From: an uncultured Carboxylicivirga sp.
GTDB taxonomy: Bacteria; Bacteroidota; Bacteroidia; Bacteroidales; Marinilabiliaceae
Assembly (NCBI GenBank): GCA_947503525.1
Contig: CANNEA010000003.1
Span: forward strand, 248,001 to 312,000
Direction of reading: 5' to 3'
Length of the DNA stretch: 64,000 nucleotides
Shown: positions 26,007-35,096 of the stretch, one piece after another
Position numbering within the stretch: the stretch's first letter is position 1
Layout of the letters: every line of letters starts with the position of its first letter
Program-made: the position numbers and the translations under genes
The notes under the pieces: generated by a model
Database searches by the model: none
What the model was told of the DNA's origin: nothing
The model's input: only the letters and a program-made list of their open reading frames with translations

Positions 26007-26750
26007 TCAGATTATTGTAATAGAATTTTCTTCTATCCAGCCTATATTCCCATTACCCATTTCAATCTCTTTCCAGGTGCCCAATGTGCTTAATACTTTA
26101 ACTTTAGTTCCTTCGTGTAATATAAATATTTCTGTTCCACTTGCATCTGGCGAACTTTTCACTGTAACCGAAGGACTAAATACAATGGCATGATTACGAA
26201 CAATAAATTTATTTTTCTGCTGATACGAAAATGTAAGGGTAAGTACAGCATGAAATAAAAAGATGATTCCAAAATAGAAACCTATTTTTTTAATTATGCT
26301 GGATCGGGAATAAATAAAAAAGGCTGCTCCAAGTAATGTTAATATAAAGCAACTAAGGCCCAATAGAGCCCAGAAATCAGAAGTGGCCTTGTTTCTAACT
26401 GAATCTATCCAGGTACTTAGAAAGAATTCTCCTACAGTTTCTATTTTGTCTGTTGTTTGACTGTACGCCAACTCAAGGTTGTACTGAATGTCCTTATCTT
26501 GTGGCTTTAATAATAAAGCACGTTCATAATTAAGAATGGCTTCAGGCAATTGTCCGTTTTTATAATACGCATTGGCTAAATTGTAATGTAAATTACCACT
26601 CTCCACACCAGTCTCCAGAATATCTATATAGGTGTTTATTGCTTCTTCAAACTCACCATTAATATAATGTGTATTTCCTTTTTCGTATCGTCCATCTTGC
26701 GCACTTAAGGCCATTGGAAGGAAAAGAAGAATATATATAAGTTTTCTCAT
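26007..26750 (-). CDS. batE: BatE: TPR and SH3-domain membrane protein
   Basis: A 247-residue last gene of the Bat operon. A signal peptide (PMALSAQ) is followed by TPR repeats at about 20-95 (YEKGNTHYINGEFEEAINTY, LHYNLANAYYKNGQLPEAIL). Two membrane helices follow near 125-145 and 155-175, and a C-terminal bacterial SH3 domain with VKSSPDASGTEIFILHEGTKVKVL and IGWIEENSI. The TPRs probably dock to BatC or the von Willebrand proteins, and the SH3 part faces the periplasm. Its ATG shares one base with the batD stop (TAATG), so translation is coupled. A minus-strand terminator ends the operon 26 bases later. Confidence 0.9.
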   Translation of the reverse strand: MRKLIYILLFLPMALSAQDGRYEKGNTHYINGEFEEAINTYIDILETGVESGNLHYNLANAYYKNGQLPEAILNYERALLLKPQDKDIQYNLELAYSQTTDKIETVGEFFLSTWIDSVRNKATSDFWALLGLSCFILTLLGAAFFIYSRSSIIKKIGFYFGIIFLFHAVLTLTFSYQQKNKFIVRNHAIVFSPSVTVKSSPDASGTEIFILHEGTKVKVLSTLGTWKEIEMGNGNIGWIEENSITII

Positions 26751-28570
26751 TACTTTCTTTTTATTTGGTTTTCCAACTTGCTGATGGTGCTAATGGTTTT
26801 GTTGTATATCTTGTCCATTTCACCGGTTCCGGATGCAGGAGCATAACGAGCGAATTCGCACGTATCCATAATTTCAAGAATATCATTAACTACTTGCGGA
26901 TCTGCTTTGGATTGGAGTAATACTTCGCTTATATTATCCTTTGAAAGTTCACCAACAGGAATGCTTAATTTGTCGCTCATGTAACCCCATAAAGCTCTTA
27001 AAACTTCCTCATAAAACGCTTCCTTCTCACCAGTTTTAAGGAATTGCGAAGAACGTTTAAGTCGTTTCTTGGCCATTTTGTTGGCTTTCTTATTCTTCAC
27101 TAATTGTAAATCAGCATTTTCTCTGATTCTTTTTTGATAAATCAAGAAGAAAATAATGAATACGAATAAAGGAAGTAATAGTAGAGAATAGTATAATAAG
27201 CTACCCATTAAGAATGTTCCGCTTGGCTTTAACCTGGCGTCTGTGGTCTTAATGAATCTTATATCTTTGCCAATGAACTTTACGTTTTCACGGGTAACAG
27301 TTGAGCGTACAACCGTTCCATCTGAATATTCGCCTCCTTCACCTTTTTCTACATTAATCGTTATGTCTCCCGAAGAACTTGTTTTGTAAGTTCCGCTTAC
27401 AGGATCGAAGTGGCTAAATTTAATTGACGGAATAGTGAATGTGCCGGCATGACGGGGAATAATTAAATATTCGTAGGTCTTACTGCCCTTCATGCCCGCA
27501 ACTGTGTTATTGATGCTATTTGCTATTTTAGGATCGAAATCATCAAAGTCGGCAGGGAATTTAATTGTAGGATTCTCAATGAATTTATGATTACCAGTTC
27601 CGCTAATGCTAACTTTTAGTGTTATACCATCGTTTACAGCAACATCGTTCTTGCTAACAGTCGCTTTCATGTTAAGTTTACCAACTCCTCCGGAGAATCC
27701 TGATGGTTTTCCTTTGGGTAATGGTTTTACTGTGAGTGTAATTGGTTTTGATTTAACCAATTTTTTAACAGAACGGTAATTGGACTCAAAGAAATCATCA
27801 AAGATGCTTCTTGATTGACGTACAGTACGCTGACGTACCAGGAATTCAATCTCGGTAGGTTCTATAGTTACCTTACCAGCTTTTTGAGGAAATAGTAATT
27901 TCTGTTCATAGGTGCCCACACTATACGTTCGACCATTTATATTTTCATTGGTCCAACTAATACCTTCACTTCGCTTTAGTTCTTGTGCGATAAAAGATGT
28001 TAACTCAGGCTGTTTGATATCAGACATGCCATCCAACTGCACCTTTGTGTATATTTTGGTTGTCAAAACCATTGCTTCGTTCTGATACAAGGTTTTTTTC
28101 GAAGGTGTAACTGTAATAAATAAATCATCCTTTGATGCTGCACTTGCAGGAGCATTACCCGATTGATTATTTTGATTCCCTTGGTTATTGTTTTTAATTA
28201 CGTCAATCTTCAGAGCATTTGAACTAACCTTATTCCCATCTACCATTATTGTTGCCGGAGGAATGGAATAGCTACCTTCTTTTAAAGCTTTTAAGATGAA
28301 TGTAAAGCTATACGAAGTTTCACGCGTTACCTTTCCATTGATAATCGAAGTGTTATTCGAATAGGAGGTACTAGGTCCCATTAGTATCTGAAAATCTTCA
28401 AGAGGCGCCAGGCGAATATCTGATCCCTCTTTATTCAAAGTATAAACTAACTGAAACTTATCTCCAGCAACAACTGCCTGCTGTGCCCTTGCTTTGAACG
28501 TTATGTCCTGAGCGAGCATAGGCTTTAGGGAGCTTGCGATGAGTAATATTGTTAGGAAGATTATTCTCAT
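26750..28570 (-). CDS. batD: BatD family protein
   Basis: A 606-residue protein with a signal peptide (KPMLAQD), long periplasmic beta domains and a single helix near residue 455 (SLLYYSLLLLPLFVFIIFFLIY), followed by a basic helical cytoplasmic tail. Family segments include ITFKARAQQAVVAGDKFQLVY at the start, DLFITVTPSKKTLYQNEAMVL, and repeated beta domains with LKVSISGTGNHKFIENP. BatD is the oxygen-tolerance protein of the Bat (Bacteroides aerotolerance) system. It overlaps batE by one base and follows batC by 33 bases. Confidence 0.92.
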   Translation of the reverse strand: MRIIFLTILLIASSLKPMLAQDITFKARAQQAVVAGDKFQLVYTLNKEGSDIRLAPLEDFQILMGPSTSYSNNTSIINGKVTRETSYSFTFILKALKEGSYSIPPATIMVDGNKVSSNALKIDVIKNNNQGNQNNQSGNAPASAASKDDLFITVTPSKKTLYQNEAMVLTTKIYTKVQLDGMSDIKQPELTSFIAQELKRSEGISWTNENINGRTYSVGTYEQKLLFPQKAGKVTIEPTEIEFLVRQRTVRQSRSIFDDFFESNYRSVKKLVKSKPITLTVKPLPKGKPSGFSGGVGKLNMKATVSKNDVAVNDGITLKVSISGTGNHKFIENPTIKFPADFDDFDPKIANSINNTVAGMKGSKTYEYLIIPRHAGTFTIPSIKFSHFDPVSGTYKTSSSGDITINVEKGEGGEYSDGTVVRSTVTRENVKFIGKDIRFIKTTDARLKPSGTFLMGSLLYYSLLLLPLFVFIIFFLIYQKRIRENADLQLVKNKKANKMAKKRLKRSSQFLKTGEKEAFYEEVLRALWGYMSDKLSIPVGELSKDNISEVLLQSKADPQVVNDILEIMDTCEFARYAPASGTGEMDKIYNKTISTISKLENQIKRK

Positions 28571-28603
28571 TTTATATTTCTTGTTTTTGCAAAAATAGTA
28601 TTT

Positions 28604-29542
28604 CTACCAGTTCTTTTCTGTTTTTGGTCGTTGAGCTGCCTTAGCTTTGCGTAATTTTTTTTGCAATTCATTTTCATCCTGCTGAATTGCATTCAATAAA
28701 CGTTGCGCATCTTCTTTCGACATTTGATCTTCAGGCTGCTGCTGTTGATTCTGATTTTGTGGCTTCTGTTGTTGATTAGGATCTTGTTCTTCTTCCGAAT
28801 CAGGGGTGCCATCATTATCCGAATCTAAATCTCTGTAATCAGGTGTTCCATCATTGTCGGTATCTTTTGGATTTGAAGGATCGTCACCAGCTTCCTGCTT
28901 ATCCGGTCTGCCATCATTATCCGAATCCTGGTCTTTATAATCCGGCTGACCATCACCATCGGTGTCCTGGTTTTCGTTCTGCTGACCTTGTTCGTTTTCC
29001 TTTTCTTTTTCATCAGGAATACCATCACCATCTGAATCTTGCGGTTTCTGATCTTGCTGTTTTTGTTGATCTTGATTTTGATCTTTGTTCTGATCCTGAT
29101 TTTGTTGCTCCTGCTGTTGTTGAAGCATTTTTTGAGCCGCAATTAAATTATATCTTGAATCGTGATCAAGAGGATTATTTCGTAAAGCATTCTTATAGGC
29201 ATTAACACTTTCCTGATATTTCTGCATTACGAAATGACTGTTCCCAATGTTGTGATAAACTTGCGCCAATTTTTGGGGATCGGTTTCGGTACCAGCCAAA
29301 ATTTGAAACTGATCCAGAGCCTCATCAAATTTTTCTTGTTTGAATAATGCATCTCCAAGGTTAAATTGAGCCTCAAAGGATGCATTGTCCTTATCTAATG
29401 CCTTACGATATTCAATTTCCGATTCCAGAAACTTCTCTTCCGTAAACTCATTATTACCCTTTCGGATAAACTTCCGTTCTTCCTGCGCATTGGCAGAAGC
29501 TAGGGCGAAGAGTGCTATTATTATGAATATATAATTTTTCAT
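28604..29542 (-). CDS. batC: BatC: TPR protein with thrombospondin type 3 repeats
   Basis: A 312-residue protein. The longer frame starts at TTG, so the ATG at 29542 is taken; it gives a good signal peptide (MKNYIFIIIALFALASANA). TPRs span about 28-145 (FEAQFNLGDALFKQEKFDEAL, YHNIGNSHFVMQKYQESV). A Gln/Asn-rich stretch follows, in which three to four thrombospondin type 3 units sit: DSDGDGIPDEKEKE, DTDGDGQPDYKDQDSDNDGRPD, DTDNDGTPDYRDLDSDNDGTPD. These Asp-rich units bind calcium. A second Gln-rich part and a basic tail end the protein. TPR plus Gln-rich tail is usual for BatC; the calcium-type repeats are a feature to note. Confidence 0.9.
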   Translation of the reverse strand: MKNYIFIIIALFALASANAQEERKFIRKGNNEFTEEKFLESEIEYRKALDKDNASFEAQFNLGDALFKQEKFDEALDQFQILAGTETDPQKLAQVYHNIGNSHFVMQKYQESVNAYKNALRNNPLDHDSRYNLIAAQKMLQQQQEQQNQDQNKDQNQDQQKQQDQKPQDSDGDGIPDEKEKENEQGQQNENQDTDGDGQPDYKDQDSDNDGRPDKQEAGDDPSNPKDTDNDGTPDYRDLDSDNDGTPDSEEEQDPNQQQKPQNQNQQQQPEDQMSKEDAQRLLNAIQQDENELQKKLRKAKAAQRPKTEKNW

Positions 29543-29571
29543 GCTATGCAATTTTGTAAACCGACATCAAC

Positions 29572-30624
29572 TTATTTTTGTGTTTTATCCTTAACCTCAA
29601 AAATATTGATGTGTTTTAATCTTCTGTTTTTGCGTTCAAGAACCAGGAATTCAACTAATATTAATAATAATGCTAATGCAGCGAACCATTGGTATTGATC
29701 ATCATAGTCGGTATATACCTTTGCCTCTAATTCTGTTTTCTCTAATTCCCCCAATTCATCCATTAGATTGTTAATGCCATTTCGGATATTATTAGCCGGT
29801 ATATATGCTCCATTACCAGTTATGGCCACTTGTTGCAAGGTTGCTTCATCTAATTTTGATATGACGACATTACCGGCCTTATCCTTCATAAAATCATTGC
29901 TTCTTCCACTAAGTGATGGGATAGGAGCCCCTTTTGATAAACCCATTCCTACGGTGTATACTTTTATGCCTTTGTCAGCAGCGAGTTGGGCAGCGGCTAT
30001 CGGATCATCTTCGTGGTTTTCTCCATCAGTTATCACGATAATAGCTCTATTCACTTCTTCATCCGTAGTAAATGAATTAATGCCTTTGTTGATGGCCGAA
30101 CCAATGGCCGTTCCCTGAACACCAACGGCATCCGTAGTAATTGAACTTAAAAACATTTTGGCAGACGGGTAATCAGTTGTAATTGGTAATTGCACGTATG
30201 CCTCTCCGGCAAATACAATAAAACCCACCCTGTCGTTTTGTAATTTATCCACCAATCTGGAAATAGCGCGCTTGGCTCTTTCCAAACGATTAGGTTCAAT
30301 GTCCTGCGCCATCATACTGTTAGAAACATCAAGGGCAATGATTAGCTCTATGCCTTTGCGTTTAACGGTTTGTAGTTTTGTTCCAAATTGAGGACCGGCG
30401 ATGGCAAAAACCATAATGATTAAGGCCAAAAGTAGAAAATAAAATTTAATACTTGGTCGCTTAAAACTTACATTGGGCATTAAATCGTCTAGTAATTCTG
30501 AATTGCCAAATTCTTGCAAAGCTTTCTTTCGCCTGTTTACAAGAAACAGATGTATAAATGCCAATGCCGGAATTAGCAATAATAGATAGAGATATATGGG
30601 ATGTTCAAACCTGAAAATATCCAT
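29572..30624 (-). CDS. batB: BatB: von Willebrand factor A membrane protein
   Basis: A 350-residue protein; the ATG at 30624 is used because the longer frame opens at TTG. Two helices at the N-terminus (IYLYLLLLIPALAFIHLFLV and FYFLLLALIIMVFAIAGP), a periplasmic vWA domain with MIDAS motif LDVSNSMMAQD (Asp, Ser, Ser), the Thr in the AVGVQGTAIGSAI region and the Asp in ITDGENHEDD, and a last helix (FAALALLLILVEFLVL). It follows batA by 25 bases and leads batC by 29. With BatA it forms the vWA pair thought to act with the MoxR ATPase. Confidence 0.92.
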   Translation of the reverse strand: MDIFRFEHPIYLYLLLLIPALAFIHLFLVNRRKKALQEFGNSELLDDLMPNVSFKRPSIKFYFLLLALIIMVFAIAGPQFGTKLQTVKRKGIELIIALDVSNSMMAQDIEPNRLERAKRAISRLVDKLQNDRVGFIVFAGEAYVQLPITTDYPSAKMFLSSITTDAVGVQGTAIGSAINKGINSFTTDEEVNRAIIVITDGENHEDDPIAAAQLAADKGIKVYTVGMGLSKGAPIPSLSGRSNDFMKDKAGNVVISKLDEATLQQVAITGNGAYIPANNIRNGINNLMDELGELEKTELEAKVYTDYDDQYQWFAALALLLILVEFLVLERKNRRLKHINIFEVKDKTQK

Positions 30625-30649
30625 GTTCAATACTTTATTCAATTTGTGA

Positions 30650-31642
30650 TTAAGGTAAATTACGGAATACCGTATTTCTTAAAAATATTTCAAGAAGAAG
30701 AAAAAGACCTGCCAGCATTGCAAATATGAGATACTCCTCTTTTCTTTTGGTGTACTCTTTTACTTCGATGCGTGTTTTTTCCATCTTATCAATTTCAGCA
30801 TATATTTCAGTGAGTTTGTTTTTATCCGTAGCTCTGAAATATTTACCTTCTGTCATATCAGCAATGTTTTGCAATAACTCTTCGTCTATTTTTACTTCCA
30901 TTTGCTGGTATTGTTTTCCGAATACTGTTTCTACCGGAAAGGGCGCCATACCAATGGTTCCAACACCAATGGTGTAAACGCGTACACCAAATGTTTTTGC
31001 TATCTCAGCAGCTGTCATTGGTGCTATTTCGCCCCGATTATTTTCACCATCTGTTAATAGGATGATTACTTTGCTTTTAGCTTGGCTATCCTTAATGCGT
31101 TGCACAGCAGTTGCCAATCCCATCCCTATTGCAGTTCCATCCTCCAATAGCCCAAACTGGATATCTTTAAACAGATTATGCAATACATTGTGGTCGGTTG
31201 TTAAAGGGCATTGAGTAAAACTTTCAGCAGCATAAATCACCATTCCAATTTTATCGTTGGTGCGGCCTTTAACAAATTCAGCGGCTACTTCTTTAGCTGC
31301 CTCTAATCTGTTTGGTTTAAAATCCTCAGCACGCATACTACCCGAAATATCCATGGCCAGCATTATATCAATCCCTTCAGTAATTTCATCATGGAAGCTA
31401 TTGCTCGATTGTGGTCGGGCAAGAACAATGATTAATAAGCCTATAGTCAGCACACGGAACACAAATAATATATGTCGGAGATAGACTTTTTTAGAAACAG
31501 GAGCCTTGGCAAAACCTCTTAAGCTGGAAATCTGCAATGAGGCCTGCATACTTTTCTGTTTCCATATATACCACCCAATATATACCGGTACAATAAGAAG
31601 TAGCCAGAAAAAATAAGGATGTAAAAATGTTATATCATTCAT
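30650..31642 (-). CDS. batA: BatA: von Willebrand factor A membrane protein
   Basis: A 330-residue protein with helices at the N-terminus (FFWLLLIVPVYIGWYIW and an inner one near 60-80), a vWA domain with MIDAS DISGSMRAED, the Thr-containing GTAIGMGLATAV and LTDGENNRGE, and a C-terminal helix (LIFAMLAGLFLLLEIFL). The MIDAS residues are complete, so a metal-dependent partner contact is likely. It is the first of the two vWA genes of the operon, 11 bases after the DUF4381-like gene. MoxR AAA+ proteins commonly work with such vWA proteins. Confidence 0.93.
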   Translation of the reverse strand: MNDITFLHPYFFWLLLIVPVYIGWYIWKQKSMQASLQISSLRGFAKAPVSKKVYLRHILFVFRVLTIGLLIIVLARPQSSNSFHDEITEGIDIMLAMDISGSMRAEDFKPNRLEAAKEVAAEFVKGRTNDKIGMVIYAAESFTQCPLTTDHNVLHNLFKDIQFGLLEDGTAIGMGLATAVQRIKDSQAKSKVIILLTDGENNRGEIAPMTAAEIAKTFGVRVYTIGVGTIGMAPFPVETVFGKQYQQMEVKIDEELLQNIADMTEGKYFRATDKNKLTEIYAEIDKMEKTRIEVKEYTKRKEEYLIFAMLAGLFLLLEIFLRNTVFRNLP

Positions 31643-31653
31643 ACTTTAAATTA

Positions 31654-32691
31654 CTAATTAGTGGATTCCTGCTCAATGGACTCATCCTGTTTTAGCATAG
31701 CCTCTTTTTCTTCCTCCAGTGTCTTTATTTCTTCAATCTTAGTTTGATTAATAAAGAAATAGGAATTGATCATGCTCAAGTCATTTTCATCAGGAAAAGG
31801 TTCGTGTTTGGCAAATTTCACCAAATCCGATGTCCTTAATATCTGGTTTAAATTGTCCAATGATTTAGCGTCTGCTCCTTCAATTGTTTTAAAAGCATCC
31901 ATTATTTCATCAGTAGTTTTCTCCATGGCATGAATTTTAAAACGTTCTTCGACGTAATGGCGCAAGGTATCCGTCATTTTCGAATAGTATTCTTTAACCA
32001 TATCACGCTGCCATAGCTTTTCGGCTTTGAGCTTATCCAATTCTTCAATGGCTGTTACATGCGGAGGAATTTTTGGTTTCTCCTTTTTGAATATTTTAAC
32101 CGGAATGTTGCGGCCAAAATATTTCATGGCAATCAAAGTCATGATGCCGCTGAATAAAATTATGCCAAGTACCCAAGGCAAATATTTATACAACTCCGAT
32201 AAATGAAATGGAGTTTGCATTGGTGTTTTTATATCGGTAATCCCTTTCTGCGGATCTACTTCATCAAATGGATTAACAACCATCAACGACATATGATTTG
32301 TCTGAACAATTTTACCAAGTTGCTCACTGGCCTGTTCAAATACAATTGGTGGTACATAATGCAATCCACTATCAAATGATGTGATTCTATAGGTTTGCTC
32401 CAACAACAATCGTTGATTATCCGAACTTAGAGTATCTATTTGACTGGCTCTAACAATCTCAATATTCTTTGTAATTGTATCCGTTAATAAAGGAAAGTTT
32501 AACTGTACATCTTGTGGCTGACTCATTTGAATTTTCAAATCGATTTGCCCGCCAATGAATATCATGGTAGAATCCATTTGAGCCGACACTGTCACATTTT
32601 GAGCAGTGCTTGTCCCAACTGATAGCAGAAATACAGCAAACAAAAGAGCCAAATATTTAAAATTGAAATATGTCAATTTTGTTTTAGTCAT
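31654..32691 (-). CDS. Bat-operon membrane protein, DUF4381-like
   Basis: A 345-residue protein with a signal peptide (GTSTAQN), a periplasmic beta-rich part, one helix near residue 175 (LPWVLGIILFSGIMTLIAM), and a cytoplasmic helical part ending in an acidic coil (IEEIKTLEEEKEAMLKQDESI). The cytoplasmic segment HVTAIEELDKLKAEKLWQRDMVKEYYSKMTDTLRHY is typical of the protein that sits between DUF58 and BatA in bacteroidete Bat operons. The ATG overlaps the DUF58 stop by one base. Its role is probably structural, linking the MoxR/DUF58 part to the periplasmic side. Confidence 0.83.
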   Translation of the reverse strand: MTKTKLTYFNFKYLALLFAVFLLSVGTSTAQNVTVSAQMDSTMIFIGGQIDLKIQMSQPQDVQLNFPLLTDTITKNIEIVRASQIDTLSSDNQRLLLEQTYRITSFDSGLHYVPPIVFEQASEQLGKIVQTNHMSLMVVNPFDEVDPQKGITDIKTPMQTPFHLSELYKYLPWVLGIILFSGIMTLIAMKYFGRNIPVKIFKKEKPKIPPHVTAIEELDKLKAEKLWQRDMVKEYYSKMTDTLRHYVEERFKIHAMEKTTDEIMDAFKTIEGADAKSLDNLNQILRTSDLVKFAKHEPFPDENDLSMINSYFFINQTKIEEIKTLEEEKEAMLKQDESIEQESTN

Positions 32692-33557
32692 TATATTCTT
32701 TTTTTAAATAAGGCAATTAGAGCCTTTACATAGTCTTCATCGGTACGCACCGAAACATTATCAACCCCACATTTACTAAACAAAGTCTTCGTTTCTTTAT
32801 CCGTTTCATGCCACCATTTTTTGTAAGCATCTCTTACTTTGACGTTCGATGTATCTGCCCAGTAATATTCGCCTGATTCTGCATCCTTTAATTTGATAAG
32901 TCCGATGCCAGGGATTTCAGTTTCGCGTTTGTCATATACCTTAAGGGCCACAACATCATGTTTTTGATTAGCTATTTTTAAGGCATCCTCAAAACTATCA
33001 TCGATGAAATCAGAAATGATAAAAGTGGTACAACGTTTCTTAATAGCATTAGTCAAATATTTTAATGCTTCTGATATATTTGTTTGCCTATGTTCTGGTG
33101 TATATGAGATTAACTGACGAATAATATGCAGAATGTGTTTCTTTCCTTTTTTTGGTGGGATAAATTTTTCTATCCGATCACTGAAAAAGATGACTCCAAT
33201 TTTATCGTTGTTCTGAATTGCTGAAAAAGCCAATACAGCAGCCATTTCTGTAATTACATTCTTTTTGAATTTATAGGAAGTGCCAAACTCCCTCGATCCA
33301 GAAACGTCAATCATCAACATAACTGTTAATTCCCTTTCCTCTTCAAATATTTTGATATAAGGATGGTTGAAACGAGCAGTCACATTCCAGTCAATATTTC
33401 GTATATCATCACCGTATTGATATTCGCGTACCTCGCTAAAAGTCATTCCTCGCCCTTTAAACGCCGAATGGTATTCTCCAGCAAAAATGTTGTTGGATAA
33501 TCCCCGGGTTTTAATTTCAATCTGGCGGACTTTTTTTATGATATCCGTTGCTTCCAA
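32691..33557 (-). CDS. DUF58 protein with vWA-like fold (TTG start)
   Basis: A 288-residue cytoplasmic protein. The DUF58 core has KGRGMTFSEVREYQYGDDIRNIDWNVTAR and the vWA-like metal site MIDVSGSREFG, then IISDFIDDSFEDALKIA. The start codon is TTG at 33557: no in-frame ATG exists between the upstream stop and this point, and family members begin with the same Glu-rich residues. It is 127 bases downstream of the MoxR gene with a hairpin between (ACATCT/AGATGT at 33579-33602) and overlaps the next gene by one base. Together with MoxR it is the cytoplasmic half of the Bat system. Confidence 0.92.
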   Translation of the reverse strand: MEATDIIKKVRQIEIKTRGLSNNIFAGEYHSAFKGRGMTFSEVREYQYGDDIRNIDWNVTARFNHPYIKIFEEERELTVMLMIDVSGSREFGTSYKFKKNVITEMAAVLAFSAIQNNDKIGVIFFSDRIEKFIPPKKGKKHILHIIRQLISYTPEHRQTNISEALKYLTNAIKKRCTTFIISDFIDDSFEDALKIANQKHDVVALKVYDKRETEIPGIGLIKLKDAESGEYYWADTSNVKVRDAYKKWWHETDKETKTLFSKCGVDNVSVRTDEDYVKALIALFKKRI

Positions 33558-33684
33558 GTGTTTTCTTTTTAGCTACCAACATCTTGCTAATTATCAGATG
33601 TCGGTTGAATGATTTTGAAATACATATAAAATATTAGTTTACAGCCGTTAGCTAGCAGCAAACAGCTTGAAGCTAATATCTACT

Positions 33685-34680
33685 CTAAGGTACTTCAACC
33701 TGGTTAAGGATTTCACTGATGATTTCAACCGAAGTAATGTTATTGGCTTCAGCTTCGTATGATAAACCTATTCTATGACGCAATACATCATGACAGATAG
33801 CTCGAACATCTTCCGGAATAACATATCCACGACGTTTGATGAAAGCATATGCTTTGGCAGCCATCGAAAGACTAATACTTGCACGAGGAGAAGCTCCATA
33901 AGAAATCATGTCCTTGAATTTCTCCATGCCGTATTGCTCAGGGAAACGTGTCGCAAAAGTGATGTCAACAATGTATTTTTCAATCTTCTCATCCATGTAA
34001 ACATCTTTCACAACCTGACGAGCGCGAATAATATCTTCCGGGTTCAATATTGTTGATGCTGTCGGGAACGTCTTAGCCAGATTGTGTCGGATAATCATTT
34101 GCTCTTCATCCTTTTTAGGATAATCCAAAACAATTTTAAGCATAAAACGATCGACCTGTGCTTCAGGTAGAGGATAAGTTCCTTCTTGCTCAATCGGGTT
34201 TTGAGTTGCCATTACTAAGAAAGGCTCGTCCAATTTGTAAGTTGTTTCTCCAATTGTCACCTGACGCTCCTGCATAGCTTCAAGCAATGCACTCTGTACC
34301 TTTGCCGGAGCACGGTTAATCTCATCGGCCAAAACAAAGTTGGTAAAAATAGGACCTTGCTTAACGATAAATTCTTCCTTCTTCTGACTATATATCATCG
34401 TACCCAATAAATCGGCAGGCAATAAGTCAGGAGTGAACTGAATACGTGAGAATTTAGCATCAACAATGGTAGCCAAAGTGTTAATGGCAAGAGTTTTTGC
34501 CAATCCTGGAACACCTTCCAATAGAATATGTCCATCAGATAAAAGACCAATTAATAATCCTTCAACAAGGTGTTTTTGGCCCACAATTACCTTATTCATT
34601 TCAATGGTAAGCAAGTCAACAAACGAACTTTCTTCTTTAATCCTTTCGTTAATAGCTTTTATATCTACTGTCTGATCCAT
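33685..34680 (-). CDS. MoxR family AAA+ ATPase
   Basis: A 331-residue AAA+ ATPase of the MoxR type. Walker A is LLEGVPGLAKTLAI near residue 53-66, with a Leu-Ala in place of the common GxGKT. Walker B and the following loop are VLADEINRAPAKVQSALLEAMQE. Sensor-1 is ATQNPIEQEGTYPLPEAQ and the lid contains SYGASPRASISLSMAAKAYA. It is the first gene of the operon and is believed to use ATP to remodel or load metal into vWA-containing partners. The Bat system was first linked to aerotolerance in Bacteroides fragilis. A minus-strand -7 element at 34927-34934 would give a leader of about 240 nt. Confidence 0.95.
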   Translation of the reverse strand: MDQTVDIKAINERIKEESSFVDLLTIEMNKVIVGQKHLVEGLLIGLLSDGHILLEGVPGLAKTLAINTLATIVDAKFSRIQFTPDLLPADLLGTMIYSQKKEEFIVKQGPIFTNFVLADEINRAPAKVQSALLEAMQERQVTIGETTYKLDEPFLVMATQNPIEQEGTYPLPEAQVDRFMLKIVLDYPKKDEEQMIIRHNLAKTFPTASTILNPEDIIRARQVVKDVYMDEKIEKYIVDITFATRFPEQYGMEKFKDMISYGASPRASISLSMAAKAYAFIKRRGYVIPEDVRAICHDVLRHRIGLSYEAEANNITSVEIISEILNQVEVP

Positions 34681-35096
34681 AATTTAAATGGTTTTATTCT
34701 TGTTTTATTTTTAGTCTTTAACAATTAATCTATTAAAGAAGTAAGCAAAAAGAGTTAATTCTATCATTACTTCTTTGTAGTTGTTCAAATAAACACAATG
34801 TCAGTTGATTTGGATATTTGCTGAGGGTTAAAATTTGTTAATCCTAAAGCATTTTAACGTCTCTTTAACTAATATTATTTTAAATGAACACCGGTAATTT
34901 TAACTTTTGGTAAATTTAAAATCGCACAAAAATAGCAGTATTTTAAGATAGTTCATACAAAATCAAGAGTTCATATAAGGATAAAATAAAAACCATGATT
35001 TCTTCATTGTTGTTTTAAGGAAATATTAACACTTTTGTGGGCTTTCAGGTGCAAAAGCCATTTGATGTTTTATTTGAATTTAATTGATCCGATAAT
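34681..35096. other. 416-base divergent region between moxR and the PHP gene
   Basis: It holds a minus-strand -7 element TATTTTTG (34927-34934) for the bat operon and a weak plus-strand CACTTTTG (35030-35037) with TTG at 35010-35012 for the PHP gene. Two TTAAC words 11 bases apart (34854, 34865) and one at 34900 lie in the moxR leader. Nothing else was seen. Confidence 0.45.
34927..34934 (-). promoter_or_regulatory. Minus-strand promoter -7 element (TAttTTTG) of the moxR-bat operon
   Basis: CAAAAATA on the plus strand reads TATTTTTG on the minus strand, matching TAnnTTTG. A TTG lies 23 bases further upstream on that strand. Confidence 0.45.

Noticed and set aside
28825-29205. Other-frame open frames across the batC Gln/Asp-rich region
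   Set aside because: They are shadows of the low-complexity repeats in batC; composition is Arg/Ile- or His/Pro-rich and not protein-like.
26007-34680. MoxR/vWA cluster as an antiviral system
   Set aside because: The full gene order and domains match the known Bat aerotolerance operon of Bacteroidota.
34854-34904. TTAAC words in the moxR leader as further regulator boxes
   Set aside because: Only two are at an 11-base step and they lie downstream of the best promoter candidate, so the match to the phased array at 23.8 kb is weak.
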